From Gluconacetobacter entanii (lineage in GTDB: Bacteria; Pseudomonadota; Alphaproteobacteria; Acetobacterales; Acetobacteraceae), in contig NZ_NKUF01000003.1 in assembly GCF_003206495.1 (NCBI RefSeq), positions 62,001-126,000 of the forward strand: a DNA stretch of 64,000 nucleotides. Direction: 5' to 3'. How positions within the stretch are numbered: position 1 is the stretch's first letter; the number at the start of each line of letters is the position of its first letter. The notes beneath the pieces are model-generated. The model did not search any database. It saw only the letters and a list, made by a program, of their open reading frames with translations, and was not told where the DNA came from. Positions 35,205-44,343 of the stretch are shown piece by piece. A program made the translations under genes and the position numbers.

Positions 35205-35240
35205 TAAAAGTTTTTGGTGAAGCTTTTTTCAAAAAGCTTC
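35205..35240 (-). repeat. Repeat A, short copy next to repeat B
   Basis: TAAAAGTTTTTGG arm plus hairpin 2 (GAAGC...GCTTC); hairpin 1 is missing. It lies 27 bp after repeat B, between the reductase and glnA genes. Confidence 0.8.
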
Positions 35241-35276
35241 AAAGCCACCGGCGTCCCGGATCAAAGTGACACGCAT

Positions 35277-35316
35277 GAAAAAAGGCGCCGGGATCGTGTG
35301 ATCCCGACGCCTTTTG
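35277..35316 (-). terminator. Terminator of glnA
   Basis: On the minus strand the stem AAAAGGCGTCGGGATC/GATCCCGGCGCCTTTT with a 4-nt loop is followed by a T-run. It lies 35 bp after the glnA stop. Confidence 0.9.
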
Positions 35317-35350
35317 CGTCACGCCGCAACAGGTGCGTCGTAACCGGTCC

Positions 35351-36811
35351 TCAGACCGAGTAGTACATCTCGAACTCGGCCGGGTGCGGGGTGTGTTCGA
35401 ACTTGAACACTTCTTCCCACTTGATCGCGCAGTAGCTTTCGATCTGGTCCTTGGTGAACACGTCACCGGCGAGCAGGAACTCGTGATCTTCTTCCAGCGC
35501 CTTGAGCGCGTCACGCAGGGAGCCTGCGACGGTCGGGATCTGCTTCAGTTCCTCGGGCGGGAGGTCATACAGGTCCTTGTCCATCGCTTCGCCCGGATGG
35601 ATCTTGTTCTTGATGCCATCAATGCCCGCCATCAGCATGGCCGCGAATGCGAGGTAGGGGTTCGCGGTCGGGTCGGGGAAGCGGACCTCGACGCGCTTGG
35701 CCTTCGGGCTTGTCGCATACGGGATGCGGCACGAGGCCGAGCGGTTGCGCGCGGAATAGGCCAGCAGCACCGGCGCTTCGAACCCGGGGATCAGGCGCTT
35801 GTAGGAGTTGGTGGACGGGTTGGTGAACGCGTTGAGCGCCTTGGCGTGCTTGATGATGCCGCCGATGTAGTACAGCGCCTCGTCCGACAGGTCGGCATAG
35901 CCGTTGCCGGCGAAGGTCGGCTTGCCCGCCTTCCAGATCGACTGGTGGACATGCATGCCCGAACCGTTGTCGCCATAGATCGGCTTGGGCATGAACGTCG
36001 CCGTCTTGCCATAGGAATGGGCGACGTTGTGCACGCAGTACTTGTAGATCTGCATGAAGTCGGCCGATTCCACCAGCGTCGCGAACTTGGTGCCCAGCTC
36101 ATGCTGCGACTGCGCGACTTCGTGGTGGTGCTTTTCGATCGGCAGGCCCATCTCGCCCATCGTGGTCAGCATTTCGGCGCGCAGGTCGCCTTCGCTGTCC
36201 ACCGGGGCAACCGGGAAATACCCGCCCTTGACGCCCGGGCGATGGCCCATGTTGCCTTCGGGATAGTCCTTGAGCGACGCGCCGGGGCCTTCGATGCTTT
36301 CAAGCTCGTACTTGCCGTAGTTCGGGCCGGTGCCGAAGCGCACGCTGTCAAAGATGAAGAATTCGGCTTCGGGGCCGAAGAATGCCGTATCGCCCAGGCC
36401 GGTGGACTTCAGGTACTGTTCCGCCAGCTTCGCCGTCGCACGCGGGTCACGGTTATAGAACTGCCCCGTGGAGGGTTCGACGATGTCGCAGATCAGGATC
36501 AGCTGCGGCTTGGCCGAGAACGGGTCCATGACCGCCGTCGTCGGGTCCGGCAGCAGGATCATGTCGCTTTCGTTGATGGCCTTCCATCCCGCGATGGACG
36601 AACCGTCGAACATGAAGCCCTCGTGGAAGGTGTCTTCCTCGATGGTGGTGACATACTGCGTGGTGTGATGCCACTTGCCGCGCGGGTCGGTGAAACGCAG
36701 GTCCACCATCTCGACAGCGTTTTCCTTGATCAGGCTGAAGACCTTGGCGACTGCTTCAGCCGAAACGCCGGAGGTCGGGGAAGAAGGGGTACCCGATGCT
36801 TTTTTTGGCAT
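35351..36811 (-). CDS. glnA: Glutamine synthetase type I
   Basis: Makes glutamine from glutamate, ammonia and ATP. It is 486 aa, slightly longer than usual because of a Ser/Thr/Pro-rich N-terminal tail of about 15 residues. Active-site motifs are intact: [35 protein letters not shown], and [10 protein letters not shown]. The adenylylation tyrosine is Y415 in [11 protein letters not shown], so GlnE control is expected (GSI-beta type). Start ATG follows AGGTAGAGA. glnK lies upstream on the same strand (about 135 bp), and a strong terminator follows. Confidence 0.97.
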   Translation of the reverse strand: MPKKASGTPSSPTSGVSAEAVAKVFSLIKENAVEMVDLRFTDPRGKWHHTTQYVTTIEEDTFHEGFMFDGSSIAGWKAINESDMILLPDPTTAVMDPFSAKPQLILICDIVEPSTGQFYNRDPRATAKLAEQYLKSTGLGDTAFFGPEAEFFIFDSVRFGTGPNYGKYELESIEGPGASLKDYPEGNMGHRPGVKGGYFPVAPVDSEGDLRAEMLTTMGEMGLPIEKHHHEVAQSQHELGTKFATLVESADFMQIYKYCVHNVAHSYGKTATFMPKPIYGDNGSGMHVHQSIWKAGKPTFAGNGYADLSDEALYYIGGIIKHAKALNAFTNPSTNSYKRLIPGFEAPVLLAYSARNRSASCRIPYATSPKAKRVEVRFPDPTANPYLAFAAMLMAGIDGIKNKIHPGEAMDKDLYDLPPEELKQIPTVAGSLRDALKALEEDHEFLLAGDVFTKDQIESYCAIKWEEVFKFEHTPHPAEFEMYYSV

Positions 36812-36945
36812 TGTTCTCTACCTGCCTGTGGTGAACGGTTCCGCAGCAAATGACGCGGAGACCGAAACGGTTACGAAAAAGGAATGCCCGTGTCGAGGGG
36901 GCCGTGCCGGTGCGCGCGGACGTGCGGGCACGGACATGTCACATG

Positions 36946-37293
<348 letters not shown>

Positions 37294-37356
37294 TCAATCT
37301 CCAGTCTTGCGGACCGGCGGCATTCCGGTACCAGATCGTTTCCTGCGGGAACGGAC

Positions 37357-37371
37357 GCAGATGCCGTACCA
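37357..37371 (-). promoter_or_regulatory. Sigma-54-like promoter for glnK
   Basis: On the minus strand TGGTACGGCATCTGC has GG and GC 10 bases apart and agrees closely with TGGCAC-N5-TTGC. It ends about 73 bp before the glnK start. A short dyad, TTGC-N7-GCAA at 37428-37442, lies further upstream; it is not a good NtrC consensus. Confidence 0.6.
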
Positions 37372-37483
37372 GGTTCTTTTCGCCTACAGGTTTGCACGGG
37401 TTGGGGTTTCAGGCAATCGGATGGTATTGCAAAAATCGCAACCTTGGCGTCAGTCATTGCCGCTTATGGACAGGATGGCAGGT

Positions 37484-38659
37484 ATGAAACCCGCAAATGC
37501 GATGCTGTCGGCGCTGCCGACGACTATTTTCTCCGTCATGTCGGCACTGGCGCTGGAACATGACGCCGTGAACCTGGGGCAGGGGTTCCCCGATACCGAA
37601 GGCCCGGCGGACCTGATCGACGTGGCCGCCGCCGCCCTGCGCGATGGCCGCAACCAGTATCCGCCGCTTGCGGGTCTGCCGGAACTGCGCGCGGCGGTGG
37701 CGTCGGCCAACCTGCGTTTCTGCGGGATCGAGGTCGATCCCGCGACCGAGGTCGTGGTGACCTGCGGCGCGACGGAGGCGATTACCGCGTCATTGATGGC
37801 GCTGGTCAATCCGGGGGACGAGGTGGTCGTCTTCGAACCGCTTTATGACACCTACCTGCCGGTGCTGCGGATGCTGGGTGCGGTGGCGCGCCCGGTGCGC
37901 CTTTTGCCGCCGGACTGGTCCCTGCCGCGCGAGGCGCTGGAGGCGGCGGTCGGCCCGCGGACGAAGGCGATCCTGCTCAACACCCCCATGAACCCGACGG
38001 GGAAGGTCTTCACCCGCGCGGAACTGGAATTCATCGCCGGCCTGATGGCGCGCCACGATGTCTATGCCGTGTGTGACGAGGTGTATGAACACCTGACCTT
38101 CGCCCCGGTGCGCCATGTCGCGCTGATGTCCCTGCCGGGGATGAAGGCGCGCACCATCCGCATCGGCAGCGCGGGCAAGAGCTTTTCCATGACGGGATGG
38201 AAGGTCGGATACGTCACCGCGCCCGCGCCGCTTGCGGCCCTGGTGGCGAAGGCGCACCAGTTGCTGACCTTCACCGTTGCGCCGAACCTGCAGCGCGCGG
38301 TGGCCGTAGGGCTGGAAAAGGACGGGGCGTATTTCCTCCAGCTATCCGAAAGCATGCGCCAGTCGCGCGATATCCTGACGCAGGGCCTGCGGGAGGCCGG
38401 ATTCGATGTCCTGCCCTGCGATGGCAGCTATTTCGTCATCGCCGATTTCGCCCCGCTGGGCTTTGGCGGCGATGATGTCGCCTTCTGCCGGGCGATGACC
38501 AGCACGCTGGGCGTCACCGGCATTCCGGTTTCCGCCTTCTATGACCCCAATGGCGCACCGGGGCCGCGCACGCTGGTGCGCTTTGCATTCTGCAAGCGGC
38601 CCGAAGTCATTGCCGAGGCGGTGCGGCGCCTGCGCCGGGCAGGAGAACTGCGGGGATGA
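37484..38659 (+). CDS. PLP-dependent aminotransferase, class I (YbdL/KAT-like)
   Basis: A 391-aa fold-type I aminotransferase. Seen: NLGQGFPDTEGP, the N-terminal region QYPPLAGLPELR, TCGATEAITASLMAL, LNTPMNPTGKVF, CDEVYEHLTF, and PLP lysine in GSAGKSFSMTGWKVGYV. GKSFS-TGWKVGY and QGFPD-type motifs resemble methionine or kynurenine aminotransferases. Specificity is not certain. Start ATG 37484 has AGGA eight bases upstream; 37466 and 37475 are alternatives. It is divergent from glnK. Confidence 0.9.
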   Translation: MKPANAMLSALPTTIFSVMSALALEHDAVNLGQGFPDTEGPADLIDVAAAALRDGRNQYPPLAGLPELRAAVASANLRFCGIEVDPATEVVVTCGATEAITASLMALVNPGDEVVVFEPLYDTYLPVLRMLGAVARPVRLLPPDWSLPREALEAAVGPRTKAILLNTPMNPTGKVFTRAELEFIAGLMARHDVYAVCDEVYEHLTFAPVRHVALMSLPGMKARTIRIGSAGKSFSMTGWKVGYVTAPAPLAALVAKAHQLLTFTVAPNLQRAVAVGLEKDGAYFLQLSESMRQSRDILTQGLREAGFDVLPCDGSYFVIADFAPLGFGGDDVAFCRAMTSTLGVTGIPVSAFYDPNGAPGPRTLVRFAFCKRPEVIAEAVRRLRRAGELRG

Positions 38660-38703
38660 CGCGGTGGTGTCCGCCGAAACGCAACATGGCGTAAAAAGGG
38701 TTA

Positions 38704-38732
38704 TTGACGCGCCGCAGAAGAGCCTCTAAATC
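38704..38732 (+). promoter_or_regulatory. Sigma-70-type promoter of tRNA-His
   Basis: TTGACG, 17-bp spacer, TAAATC, ending 12 bp before the tRNA-His 5' end. Confidence 0.7.
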
Positions 38733-38744
38733 ACCCCTCGTTGC

Positions 38745-38821
38745 GGCGGATGTAGCTCAGTTGGTAGAGCGCCAGGTTGTGGTCTTGGATGTCGCGGGTT
38801 CGAGCCCCGTCATTCGCCCCA
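38745..38821 (+). tRNA. tRNA-His (GTG)
   Basis: Seventy-seven bases with encoded CCA. The extra 5' base G-1 pairs with C73, diagnostic for tRNA-His. Anticodon loop TTGTGGT (GTG); T-arm GGTTCGAGCC. Confidence 0.97.
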
Positions 38822-38847
38822 TCATTTCCCTTTGAAAAACTGTTCGG

Positions 38848-39726
38848 TTATTGCGACGCGCCAAGAAACTGGCGCAGTCCCTCGTCGGGCGTGCGTGGCG
38901 TAAAGCCGAGCGCCGCGCGCATGGGGGTGATGTCGAACGCCTTGTCCTCGGTCAGGCGGCGGATCTCCGCCGGGGTGACGCGGGGCAGGCCCGGCAGGCG
39001 CGATGTCACGCGGCACAGTCCCATCAGCACGGATGCCGGGACATCAAGGACCGGACGCCGCCGCAGGCCCGCATGGCGCGCCACCAGCGCGACCAGTTCG
39101 TGATAGGCGACGGCCTGTCCCCCCGCGATCACCAGCGCATGTCCGCCCTGCCACTCACGCCCCAGCGCCGCCATGATGGCGCTGGTCACGTCGTCCTGGA
39201 AAATGGGCTGCACCAGCGCCCGCCCGCCCGAAGGCAGCGGCAGGACCGGCAGCCGCCGGATCAGGCCGAGCAGGCGCCGGATGTTGTTTTCCCCCTGCGC
39301 GCCATAGATCATCGTCGGATGCAGCATCACCCCGTCGCGGCCGGAGGACAGCAGCGCCTGCTGTCCCTGCGCCACGCCCATGCCATGGGCGTCGGGCCAG
39401 CGCGTGAACATGCGCGTGCTGCCCAGGCAGACCAGCGACGCGGCAGGCGGGGCGGCGGCCACGATGGCCCCGACATGGCGTGCATGCGCGGTGGAGACGA
39501 TACGTCGCGCATCCTGCAGCGCAGATGCCACGGCGGATGGTGGATCGGTGAGGTCGAGGCGCCGCGCCACCCCCGGCAGGCCCGTCGCCCGCCATCGTGC
39601 GACATCGCGCACCAGCGGCACATACGGGACCCCCGCCCGCAGTAGCGCCGCGCACAGGGCGCGTCCCGACCGGCCCGATGCCCCGATCACATGGACCGGG
39701 GCGTGCGGGACGGGGGGCGGGCGCAT
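38848..39726 (-). CDS. NAD(P)-binding epimerase/dehydratase-like protein (atypical SDR)
   Basis: A 292-aa Rossmann protein. The N-terminal motif is IGASGRSGRALCAALLRAGV, followed by LDLTDPPSAVASAL, CLGSTRMFTRW, and LHPTMIYGAQGENNIRRLL; the YxxxK catalytic pair of classical SDRs is not clear. It resembles the NmrA/NDUFA9-like group used in redox sensing or complex I assembly, which is inference. It lies 14 bp downstream of the minus-strand exported protein gene and converges on tRNA-His. Confidence 0.75.
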   Translation of the reverse strand: MRPPPVPHAPVHVIGASGRSGRALCAALLRAGVPYVPLVRDVARWRATGLPGVARRLDLTDPPSAVASALQDARRIVSTAHARHVGAIVAAAPPAASLVCLGSTRMFTRWPDAHGMGVAQGQQALLSSGRDGVMLHPTMIYGAQGENNIRRLLGLIRRLPVLPLPSGGRALVQPIFQDDVTSAIMAALGREWQGGHALVIAGGQAVAYHELVALVARHAGLRRRPVLDVPASVLMGLCRVTSRLPGLPRVTPAEIRRLTEDKAFDITPMRAALGFTPRTPDEGLRQFLGASQ

Positions 39727-39739
39727 CGGACGGCGGCCC

Positions 39740-41134
39740 TTATGGGGTGGAAATCGTCAGGCCCAGCGGGGCGGCGATGGACGGGTCGCTTGCCATCGAC
39801 ATGGCAATGCCGATCATCATCAGGTTCACCGGCTTCATCGGCCGCAGCGCAAGCTGCAGCGGATGGTCGGCAGGCGATTGCAGGAACCGGCCCAGTGCGC
39901 GCATGGAGGCGTCGTCGGACGCGGCCAGTCCCGACAGCAGCGCCTGGCGGTATTCATCCACCGGCGTGTTGCGACTACGCGCGAGGCTTTCGATCACATG
40001 CCCGGCCAGTGACCTGTCATCCCACGTGATGGCGGCAGAGACGACGCGCGCCGTTTCCGGGATGACGGTCATGTCGTCAAAGGGAATCTGGTCCAGTTCC
40101 GCGATCACCGTCAGGTTGCCCATGTCGGGCGCCTCCACCGTCAGGGGTTCCAGCCGCATGTGCCCCGCCGTGCGGTCGCCCGCGCTGACCGCATGGACGT
40201 TGCCCATGAAATGGTCATAGCCGAACGCATTGAGCAGCGACGGACTGTCGGTGCCCGTGGACCAGACCGCAAGGTTGGTCAGGCGGGTGTCCATCTTGTC
40301 CTCCACCTCGGTCGAGGTGCGTGAGGAGACAAGCCTGTCCACCTGCAGAAGCGGGTGCGAACTGTCGATCGCCCCCTTCTTCAGCTCCAGCTTGTAGGGA
40401 TGGGTTTCATGGATCAGGTGTCCCGACTGCGTCAGGCTTGCGACCTGTCCGGCGAAATCCGGCCCGTCAAGCTGCATGTGGTCCACCGTGATGCGGCGGG
40501 TGGGGGTCAGGTTGATCTGTGTCGCAAGGTGATCGAGGTCGAGGTGGGAGGACTGGCCCAGCCCGTAATCGCTGACCCGCATGTGCGCGACCGTCATGTC
40601 CGTCTGGGTCGCGGGGGCGGCGATGTGCAGGTTGGTGAAGTCACCTTCGCCCAGCACCAGCGAATCGAAGCCCAGGGACTGCGGCGCATTGCCCGCGGGC
40701 CGCGCGCTGTTGGGCAGCGTCAGGTCCGACAGGTCCACCTCGTCAAGGGAGAAGGTGTTGCCCCAGGCCATGACCTGCACCTTCTGCAGGACGATGCTGC
40801 CGATCTTTTCCCCCTGGACATTGTTCCCCTTCATGCCGCCCAGCTTCACGTTCGCGGCGGTCAGCGTCATGGCCGGGTTATGGTAGGTCACGGCGGTAAA
40901 GCGGGCGCCACGCGCCAGTGTGCGGGGTTTCGCCGTGGCGTAGCTGAAGCTGGCGTCCGGCCCGATGGCGGCGCGGAAGTCCGCTATGCCGGCCTCCAGC
41001 CTGCGCTGGGCGAAGTGATGGAGGCCCCAGCCGCCCACCACAAGGACAAGTGCGACCATCGGTAAGGCGGGAAATATTTTCTTCACGAGCGCGGTGTCCA
41101 CAGTGATCTCTTGCATGTCAGCTATATCATTCAC
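39740..41134 (-). CDS. Hypothetical membrane-anchored protein, 464 aa
   Basis: Not recognised with confidence. A single N-terminal transmembrane helix (about 21-40, [18 protein letters not shown]) is followed by a long soluble region rich in beta strands, with repeated phrases such as [25 protein letters not shown] and [11 protein letters not shown]. The layout resembles AsmA/DUF945-like proteins anchored in the inner membrane with a periplasmic domain. The start at 41134 is uncertain (an ATG at 41116 is in frame). A perfect dyad covers a TATGAT sequence 39 bp upstream. The epimerase-like gene follows 14 bp later. Confidence 0.7.
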   Translation of the reverse strand: MNDIADMQEITVDTALVKKIFPALPMVALVLVVGGWGLHHFAQRRLEAGIADFRAAIGPDASFSYATAKPRTLARGARFTAVTYHNPAMTLTAANVKLGGMKGNNVQGEKIGSIVLQKVQVMAWGNTFSLDEVDLSDLTLPNSARPAGNAPQSLGFDSLVLGEGDFTNLHIAAPATQTDMTVAHMRVSDYGLGQSSHLDLDHLATQINLTPTRRITVDHMQLDGPDFAGQVASLTQSGHLIHETHPYKLELKKGAIDSSHPLLQVDRLVSSRTSTEVEDKMDTRLTNLAVWSTGTDSPSLLNAFGYDHFMGNVHAVSAGDRTAGHMRLEPLTVEAPDMGNLTVIAELDQIPFDDMTVIPETARVVSAAITWDDRSLAGHVIESLARSRNTPVDEYRQALLSGLAASDDASMRALGRFLQSPADHPLQLALRPMKPVNLMMIGIAMSMASDPSIAAPLGLTISTP

Positions 41135-41165
41135 AGGGGGCGGGGCAATCTTCTGGTGGCAAATA

Positions 41166-41187
41166 TTGTGGTATCATATTACCACAA
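41166..41187. promoter_or_regulatory. Perfect 8-bp-arm operator-like dyad
   Basis: TTGTGGTA-N6-TACCACAA in the shared upstream region of the hypothetical membrane gene and rplM. On the minus strand it encloses TATGAT (41173-41178), a good -10, placed 39 bp before that gene. It is therefore likely a repressor site for the minus-strand gene. The binding protein is unknown. Confidence 0.55.
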
Positions 41188-41230
41188 GGCGATTTTCTGC
41201 GGGAAAGTGCGGAAAATTGGCAATGTCCTC

Positions 41231-41259
41231 TTGACGTTTGCGTCGTGTCCGAGGATAAC
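41231..41259 (+). promoter_or_regulatory. Sigma-70-type promoter of rplM-rpsI
   Basis: TTGACG, 17-bp spacer, GATAAC. The predicted transcript starts about 36 bases before the rplM ATG. Confidence 0.75.
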
Positions 41260-41302
41260 GCGCCACCCGTTACCGCTCATATCAAGACGGAACACTGAAT
41301 CC

Positions 41303-41785
41303 ATGAAGACCACACTTTCCCTGAAACCTGCCGAGGTGACACGGGGCTGGACCCTGATCGACGCCGAAGGCCTGGTCCTGGGCCGGCTGGCCGCCATTGT
41401 CGCGCAGCGCCTGCGCGGCAAGCATAAGCCGCAGTTCACCCCGCATGTTGATTGTGGCGACAACATCGTCATCATCAACGCCGAGAAGGTCCGCCTGACC
41501 GGCAACAAGGTGTCGCAGAAGCTGTTCCATTACCACACCGGCTATCCGGGTGGGATCAAGCAGCGCACGATCACCCAGCGCCTTGAGGGCAAGAACCCCG
41601 GCCATGTCGTGCGCAAGGCTGTCGAGCGCATGATCACCAGCGGCCCGCTGCAGCGCGCGCAGATGAAGCACCTGTATGTCTATGCAGGCAGCGAGCATCC
41701 GCATGAAGGCCAGAAGCCGCAGGTTCTCGACGTTGCGGCGCTGAACCGCAAGAATTCCGTCTCCAGCCACCAGAACGGGGCCTGA
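41303..41785 (+). CDS. rplM: 50S ribosomal protein L13
   Basis: Early-assembly large-subunit protein, 160 aa (about 15 longer than E. coli L13, typical of this group). Motifs: [56 protein letters not shown] and [13 protein letters not shown]. Start ATG 41303 is fixed by homology; the frame is open upstream across the promoter. rpsI follows after 5 bp, the universal rplM-rpsI pair. Confidence 0.97.
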   Translation: MKTTLSLKPAEVTRGWTLIDAEGLVLGRLAAIVAQRLRGKHKPQFTPHVDCGDNIVIINAEKVRLTGNKVSQKLFHYHTGYPGGIKQRTITQRLEGKNPGHVVRKAVERMITSGPLQRAQMKHLYVYAGSEHPHEGQKPQVLDVAALNRKNSVSSHQNGA

Positions 41786-41790
41786 TCACC

Positions 41791-42294
41791 ATGTCTGAAA
41801 CCCAAGAACGTACAGGCACGCTGGCCGACCTGCAGGGAGCAGTCGCGTCGGGTCAGATCGAGGCCACTGAAAACGCCGCACCGGTTTACGAAGCCAAGCG
41901 CGATGCGCAGGGCCGTTCCTATGCCACGGGCCGTCGCAAGGACGCCGCCGCGCGCGTGTGGATCAAGCCGGGCAAGGGCGACATCATCGTCAACGGACGT
42001 CCGGTCGGCACCTATTTCGCCCGTCCTGTCCTGCGCATGCTGATCACGCAGCCGTTCCTGGTGGCTGATCGCTACAACCAGTTCGACGTCTACTGCACCG
42101 TGACCGGTGGTGGCCTGTCGGGTCAGGCGGGTGCGGTCCGTCACGGCATCAGCCGTGCACTGACGCATTACGAACCGGCCCTGCGTGGCATCCTGAAGGC
42201 CGCGGGCTTCCTGACGCGCGATCCGCGTGTTGTCGAACGCAAGAAGTACGGTCGCGCCAAGGCACGTCGTTCCTTCCAGTTCAGCAAGCGCTGA
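41791..42294 (+). CDS. rpsI: 30S ribosomal protein S9
   Basis: Small-subunit protein, 167 aa with an N-terminal extension of about 38 residues. The conserved core starts at [37 protein letters not shown] and the basic C-terminal tail [11 protein letters not shown], which reaches the P-site tRNA, are intact. It lies 5 bp after rplM and ends at a clear terminator. Confidence 0.97.
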   Translation: MSETQERTGTLADLQGAVASGQIEATENAAPVYEAKRDAQGRSYATGRRKDAAARVWIKPGKGDIIVNGRPVGTYFARPVLRMLITQPFLVADRYNQFDVYCTVTGGGLSGQAGAVRHGISRALTHYEPALRGILKAAGFLTRDPRVVERKKYGRAKARRSFQFSKR

Positions 42295-42360
42295 TTGCGG
42301 ATCCTGTTGCGTCTCTCCCGCTCTTGCGGGGGATGCGATGGGTCAGGCGATTATCGGAAA

Positions 42361-42395
42361 ACGGGGTGGGCCAGTCATGGTCCGTCCCGTTTTTT
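42361..42395 (+). terminator. Terminator of rplM-rpsI
   Basis: A 13-bp stem with G-T pairs (ACGGGGTGGGCCA against TGGTCCGTCCCGT, loop GTCA) is followed by TTTTT, 66 bp after the rpsI stop. The rest of the gap up to 42660 holds repeats A and B and no convincing gene. Confidence 0.85.
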
Positions 42396-42464
42396 GCATT
42401 TTGGGCAGCAGGAACCGCACGTGGGAGCGTCCGGTTGCGCGCACGATGATTGGCAAAAAACAGG

Positions 42465-42507
42465 GCGTCCTGAAGCTTTCTGAAAAAAGCTTCACCAAAA
42501 ACGTTTA
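42465..42507 (+). repeat. Repeat A, short copy paired with repeat B
   Basis: Hairpin 2 (GAAGC...GCTTC) and the right arm CACCAAAAACGTTTA. Hairpin 1 is missing. It lies at the convergent junction of rpsI and a small hypothetical gene, 46 bp from inverted repeat B. Confidence 0.8.
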
Positions 42508-42553
42508 TTATTTTGAGTGTGTTACCTGATCCGGGTTCCAGACACTTGCCAGG

Positions 42554-42602
42554 TCATGGTTTCCAAAGGGCAATGCCCTTTGGCAGGTTTCAGGGCAGAG
42601 CC
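42554..42602 (-). repeat. Repeat B, copy 2 (49 bp, inverted)
   Basis: On the minus strand it begins GGCTCTGCCCTGAAACCTGC and contains the same CCAAAGGGCATTGCCCTTTGG dyad as copy 1 at 35129. Two substitutions distinguish the copies. Confidence 0.85.
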
Positions 42603-42660
42603 ATGATCCGGGGTCGAATGGCGCGGAGGCATCATATGCCCCGGCTTACGCCCCAACACC

Positions 42661-42933
42661 CTACATGAACGGATTATCCACCTTCCCGCCCTTGTGCGAT
42701 GGGGGCTTGATGGCGGCGGGCAGGTCCGGCGTGGATTGCAGTCTGTCCACCACCGACTGCAGGAACGCCAGCAGGTCCTGCGCCTTGCGCAGTCCCGCCC
42801 TGTCACGGGTCAGGTCGGTCTGTCCGTAAAAGGCGATGCTGTCGGTGCCGTTTTCGATCGTGATCCCGTCAATCGTGCAGGATGCACTGTCATCGGCAAA
42901 TGGGACCAGCGCCGGTGGGGTGGGCTGTTTCAT
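42661..42933 (-). CDS. Hypothetical protein, 90 aa
   Basis: Unrecognised small acidic protein without signal or membrane segments. The core CTIDGITIENGTDSIAFYGQ looks like short beta strands, followed by a helix TRDRAGLRKAQDLLAFLQSV. Start ATG 42933 has GGAG seven bases upstream (an in-frame ATG 27 bases earlier is less likely). Codon use resembles neighbours. The nuclease gene begins about 155 bp away on the same strand upstream. Confidence 0.68.
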   Translation of the reverse strand: MKQPTPPALVPFADDSASCTIDGITIENGTDSIAFYGQTDLTRDRAGLRKAQDLLAFLQSVVDRLQSTPDLPAAIKPPSHKGGKVDNPFM

Positions 42934-43088
42934 GTTGTGACTCCGGTATCGGGCATGCATGTGCGTGGGGCATCAGTCTCGGGGCCCCGACTGTATTGAT
43001 GTTCCCCTGCCGGAAGCGGAATTCCCGGCAGGATGAATATGAATGTTACGGATGGGATGCCATCCATAAGGCAAAGGGAATGCGGACA

Positions 43089-43916
43089 TCATATCAGTAC
43101 CGCCAGTTGATGGACACGGCGCTTGTGACGCCGTGATGTCGTGTGCCGGACGGTCCGCAGGGGCAGGGTAATATAGGTCTGTTTCAGCGCGGCGGGGAGT
43201 GCGGGGAACGGATCGACCCCCACCGTGCGGATCAGCACGGCGATCGTGACGCGCGCGCAGGTGGGATTGCGCAGCGTATTGTGGCACACATAGACCCCTG
43301 CCGCGTGCTGGCGCGGGTCATAGATGGCCTTCCATGTCGAGGTCGGGACCAGCACACGGTCGTGCCCGATGCTCGACAGGCGGCGGGCACGGAAGGCCGG
43401 GCCGGTCACGACATAGACCTCACCATCTTTCTCGGCGAGGCGGCGGACCGCGCTTTCGATTTCCTCCCACCTGCCACGGTTGAGCGCGGCGCTCTGCGGC
43501 ACGACATTCGACAGGCGGAAGCTTTCCGCCTGCGTGGCCTCATCGGGCATGTCCCCCGACGGCGTCATGTGGCTCCGGTCATATCCGGAATGGACGTAAT
43601 CCTCCAACTGCGCGCCTTCGCCGGCGGGCAGGCGTTCATCGGGCTGGAATTCGCCCCGCCGGGGTGTGGATTCGGCCGCGCGGATGCTTTCGGCCGTCAG
43701 GTGCTCGGCGGACCAGATCGGTTCGTGCGCAATTCCGGAATGCAGCACCACAAAGGCCGTATTGCACAGCAGGCGCGCCTGTGCCGACAGTTTTTCGTTC
43801 GTCAGGGCCGGCAGGCGTCCGTCCGGCCCCATGGACTCGCATGGCGCCGCCCGTGCCCCCGAGGCCAGCATCAGCAGCATGGCGCATGCCAGCAGGGAAG
43901 GGACACGCATTCTCAT
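43089..43916 (-). CDS. Exported DNA/RNA non-specific endonuclease
   Basis: Secreted or periplasmic nuclease of the beta-beta-alpha metal (Serratia nuclease/NUC1) type, 275 aa. A signal peptide covers residues 1-23 (LLACAMLLMLASGARA). The active-site motif is YDRSHMTPSGDM, corresponding to the family DRGH motif with Ser for Gly and the catalytic His retained. The metal-binding Asn is in QSAALNRGRWEEIE. The C-terminal tail is basic (RTVRHTTSRRHKRRVH). It may degrade external nucleic acid for nutrient use. The divergent 62-aa membrane protein starts about 105 bp away. Confidence 0.87.
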   Translation of the reverse strand: MRMRVPSLLACAMLLMLASGARAAPCESMGPDGRLPALTNEKLSAQARLLCNTAFVVLHSGIAHEPIWSAEHLTAESIRAAESTPRRGEFQPDERLPAGEGAQLEDYVHSGYDRSHMTPSGDMPDEATQAESFRLSNVVPQSAALNRGRWEEIESAVRRLAEKDGEVYVVTGPAFRARRLSSIGHDRVLVPTSTWKAIYDPRQHAAGVYVCHNTLRNPTCARVTIAVLIRTVGVDPFPALPAALKQTYITLPLRTVRHTTSRRHKRRVHQLAVLI

Positions 43917-44020
43917 GGGGTCGGCACAGTGGCGGCGGCGGGACGGGGACGGAGGAACATGTGGTGGTCGAATCCTGTCATGTCTGTTAATGACGGCGGC
44001 AGCAGAGCGAAGGTGAATAC

Positions 44021-44209
44021 ATGACGGACGAGACCCCGCATGTGCGTTATGTGCAGGCCCCCGACCCGGACAAGGTGGTGCTGCGGCGACGTGAAAAGCC
44101 GCTGACCCCGGTGCAGCGGAAACTGTATGTCGGCATTCGTGTGCTGGTGATCCTTCTGGCCTGTGTGGCGGTGGGCGACATGGTGCTGCACTGGCTGCGC
44201 CCCGCCTGA
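44021..44209 (+). CDS. Small single-helix membrane protein, 62 aa
   Basis: Hydrophilic N terminus (residues 1-37) with PDPDKVVLRRREKPLTP, then one transmembrane helix (about 38-58, VGIRVLVILLACVAVGDMVL). Function unknown. AGGTGAA lies upstream of ATG 44021. It is divergent from the nuclease gene and converges on a hypothetical exported protein, with repeat A between. Confidence 0.65.
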   Translation: MTDETPHVRYVQAPDPDKVVLRRREKPLTPVQRKLYVGIRVLVILLACVAVGDMVLHWLRPA

Positions 44210-44248
44210 AGGGCGGAAGGTATTTCAGGACAACCCACTGGTAAAAAA

Positions 44249-44330
44249 TAAAAGTTTCCGGGTGTCCCTTTTTTCAAAAAGGTGGCGTCTTTTGAAGCTT
44301 TTTGAAAAAAAGCCTCACCGAAAACTTCTG
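44249..44330 (+). repeat. Repeat A, full copy (82 bp)
   Basis: Arms TAAAAGTTTCCGGG/CACCGAAAACTTC, hairpin 1 degraded (GTCC...GGTGGC), hairpin 2 with one mismatch (GAAGC...GCCTC). The matching C-for-A changes in both arms preserve pairing. Convergent junction. Confidence 0.8.
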
Positions 44331-44343
44331 TCCAATGGCTGTA

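Larger units (their letters stand above)
34867..35350. other. Intergenic region with repeats A and B and the glnA terminator
   Basis: About 480 bp between the quinone reductase start and the glnA stop. It holds the promoter region of the reductase, repeat B (35129-35177), a short repeat A (35205-35240) and the glnA terminator (35277-35316). I see no convincing gene; open frames here span the repeats. Confidence 0.6.

Noticed and set aside
43089-43916. Toxin or effector reading of the exported nuclease
   Set aside because: No immunity-like gene, delivery domain or secretion locus is next to it; a simple secreted nuclease fits better.
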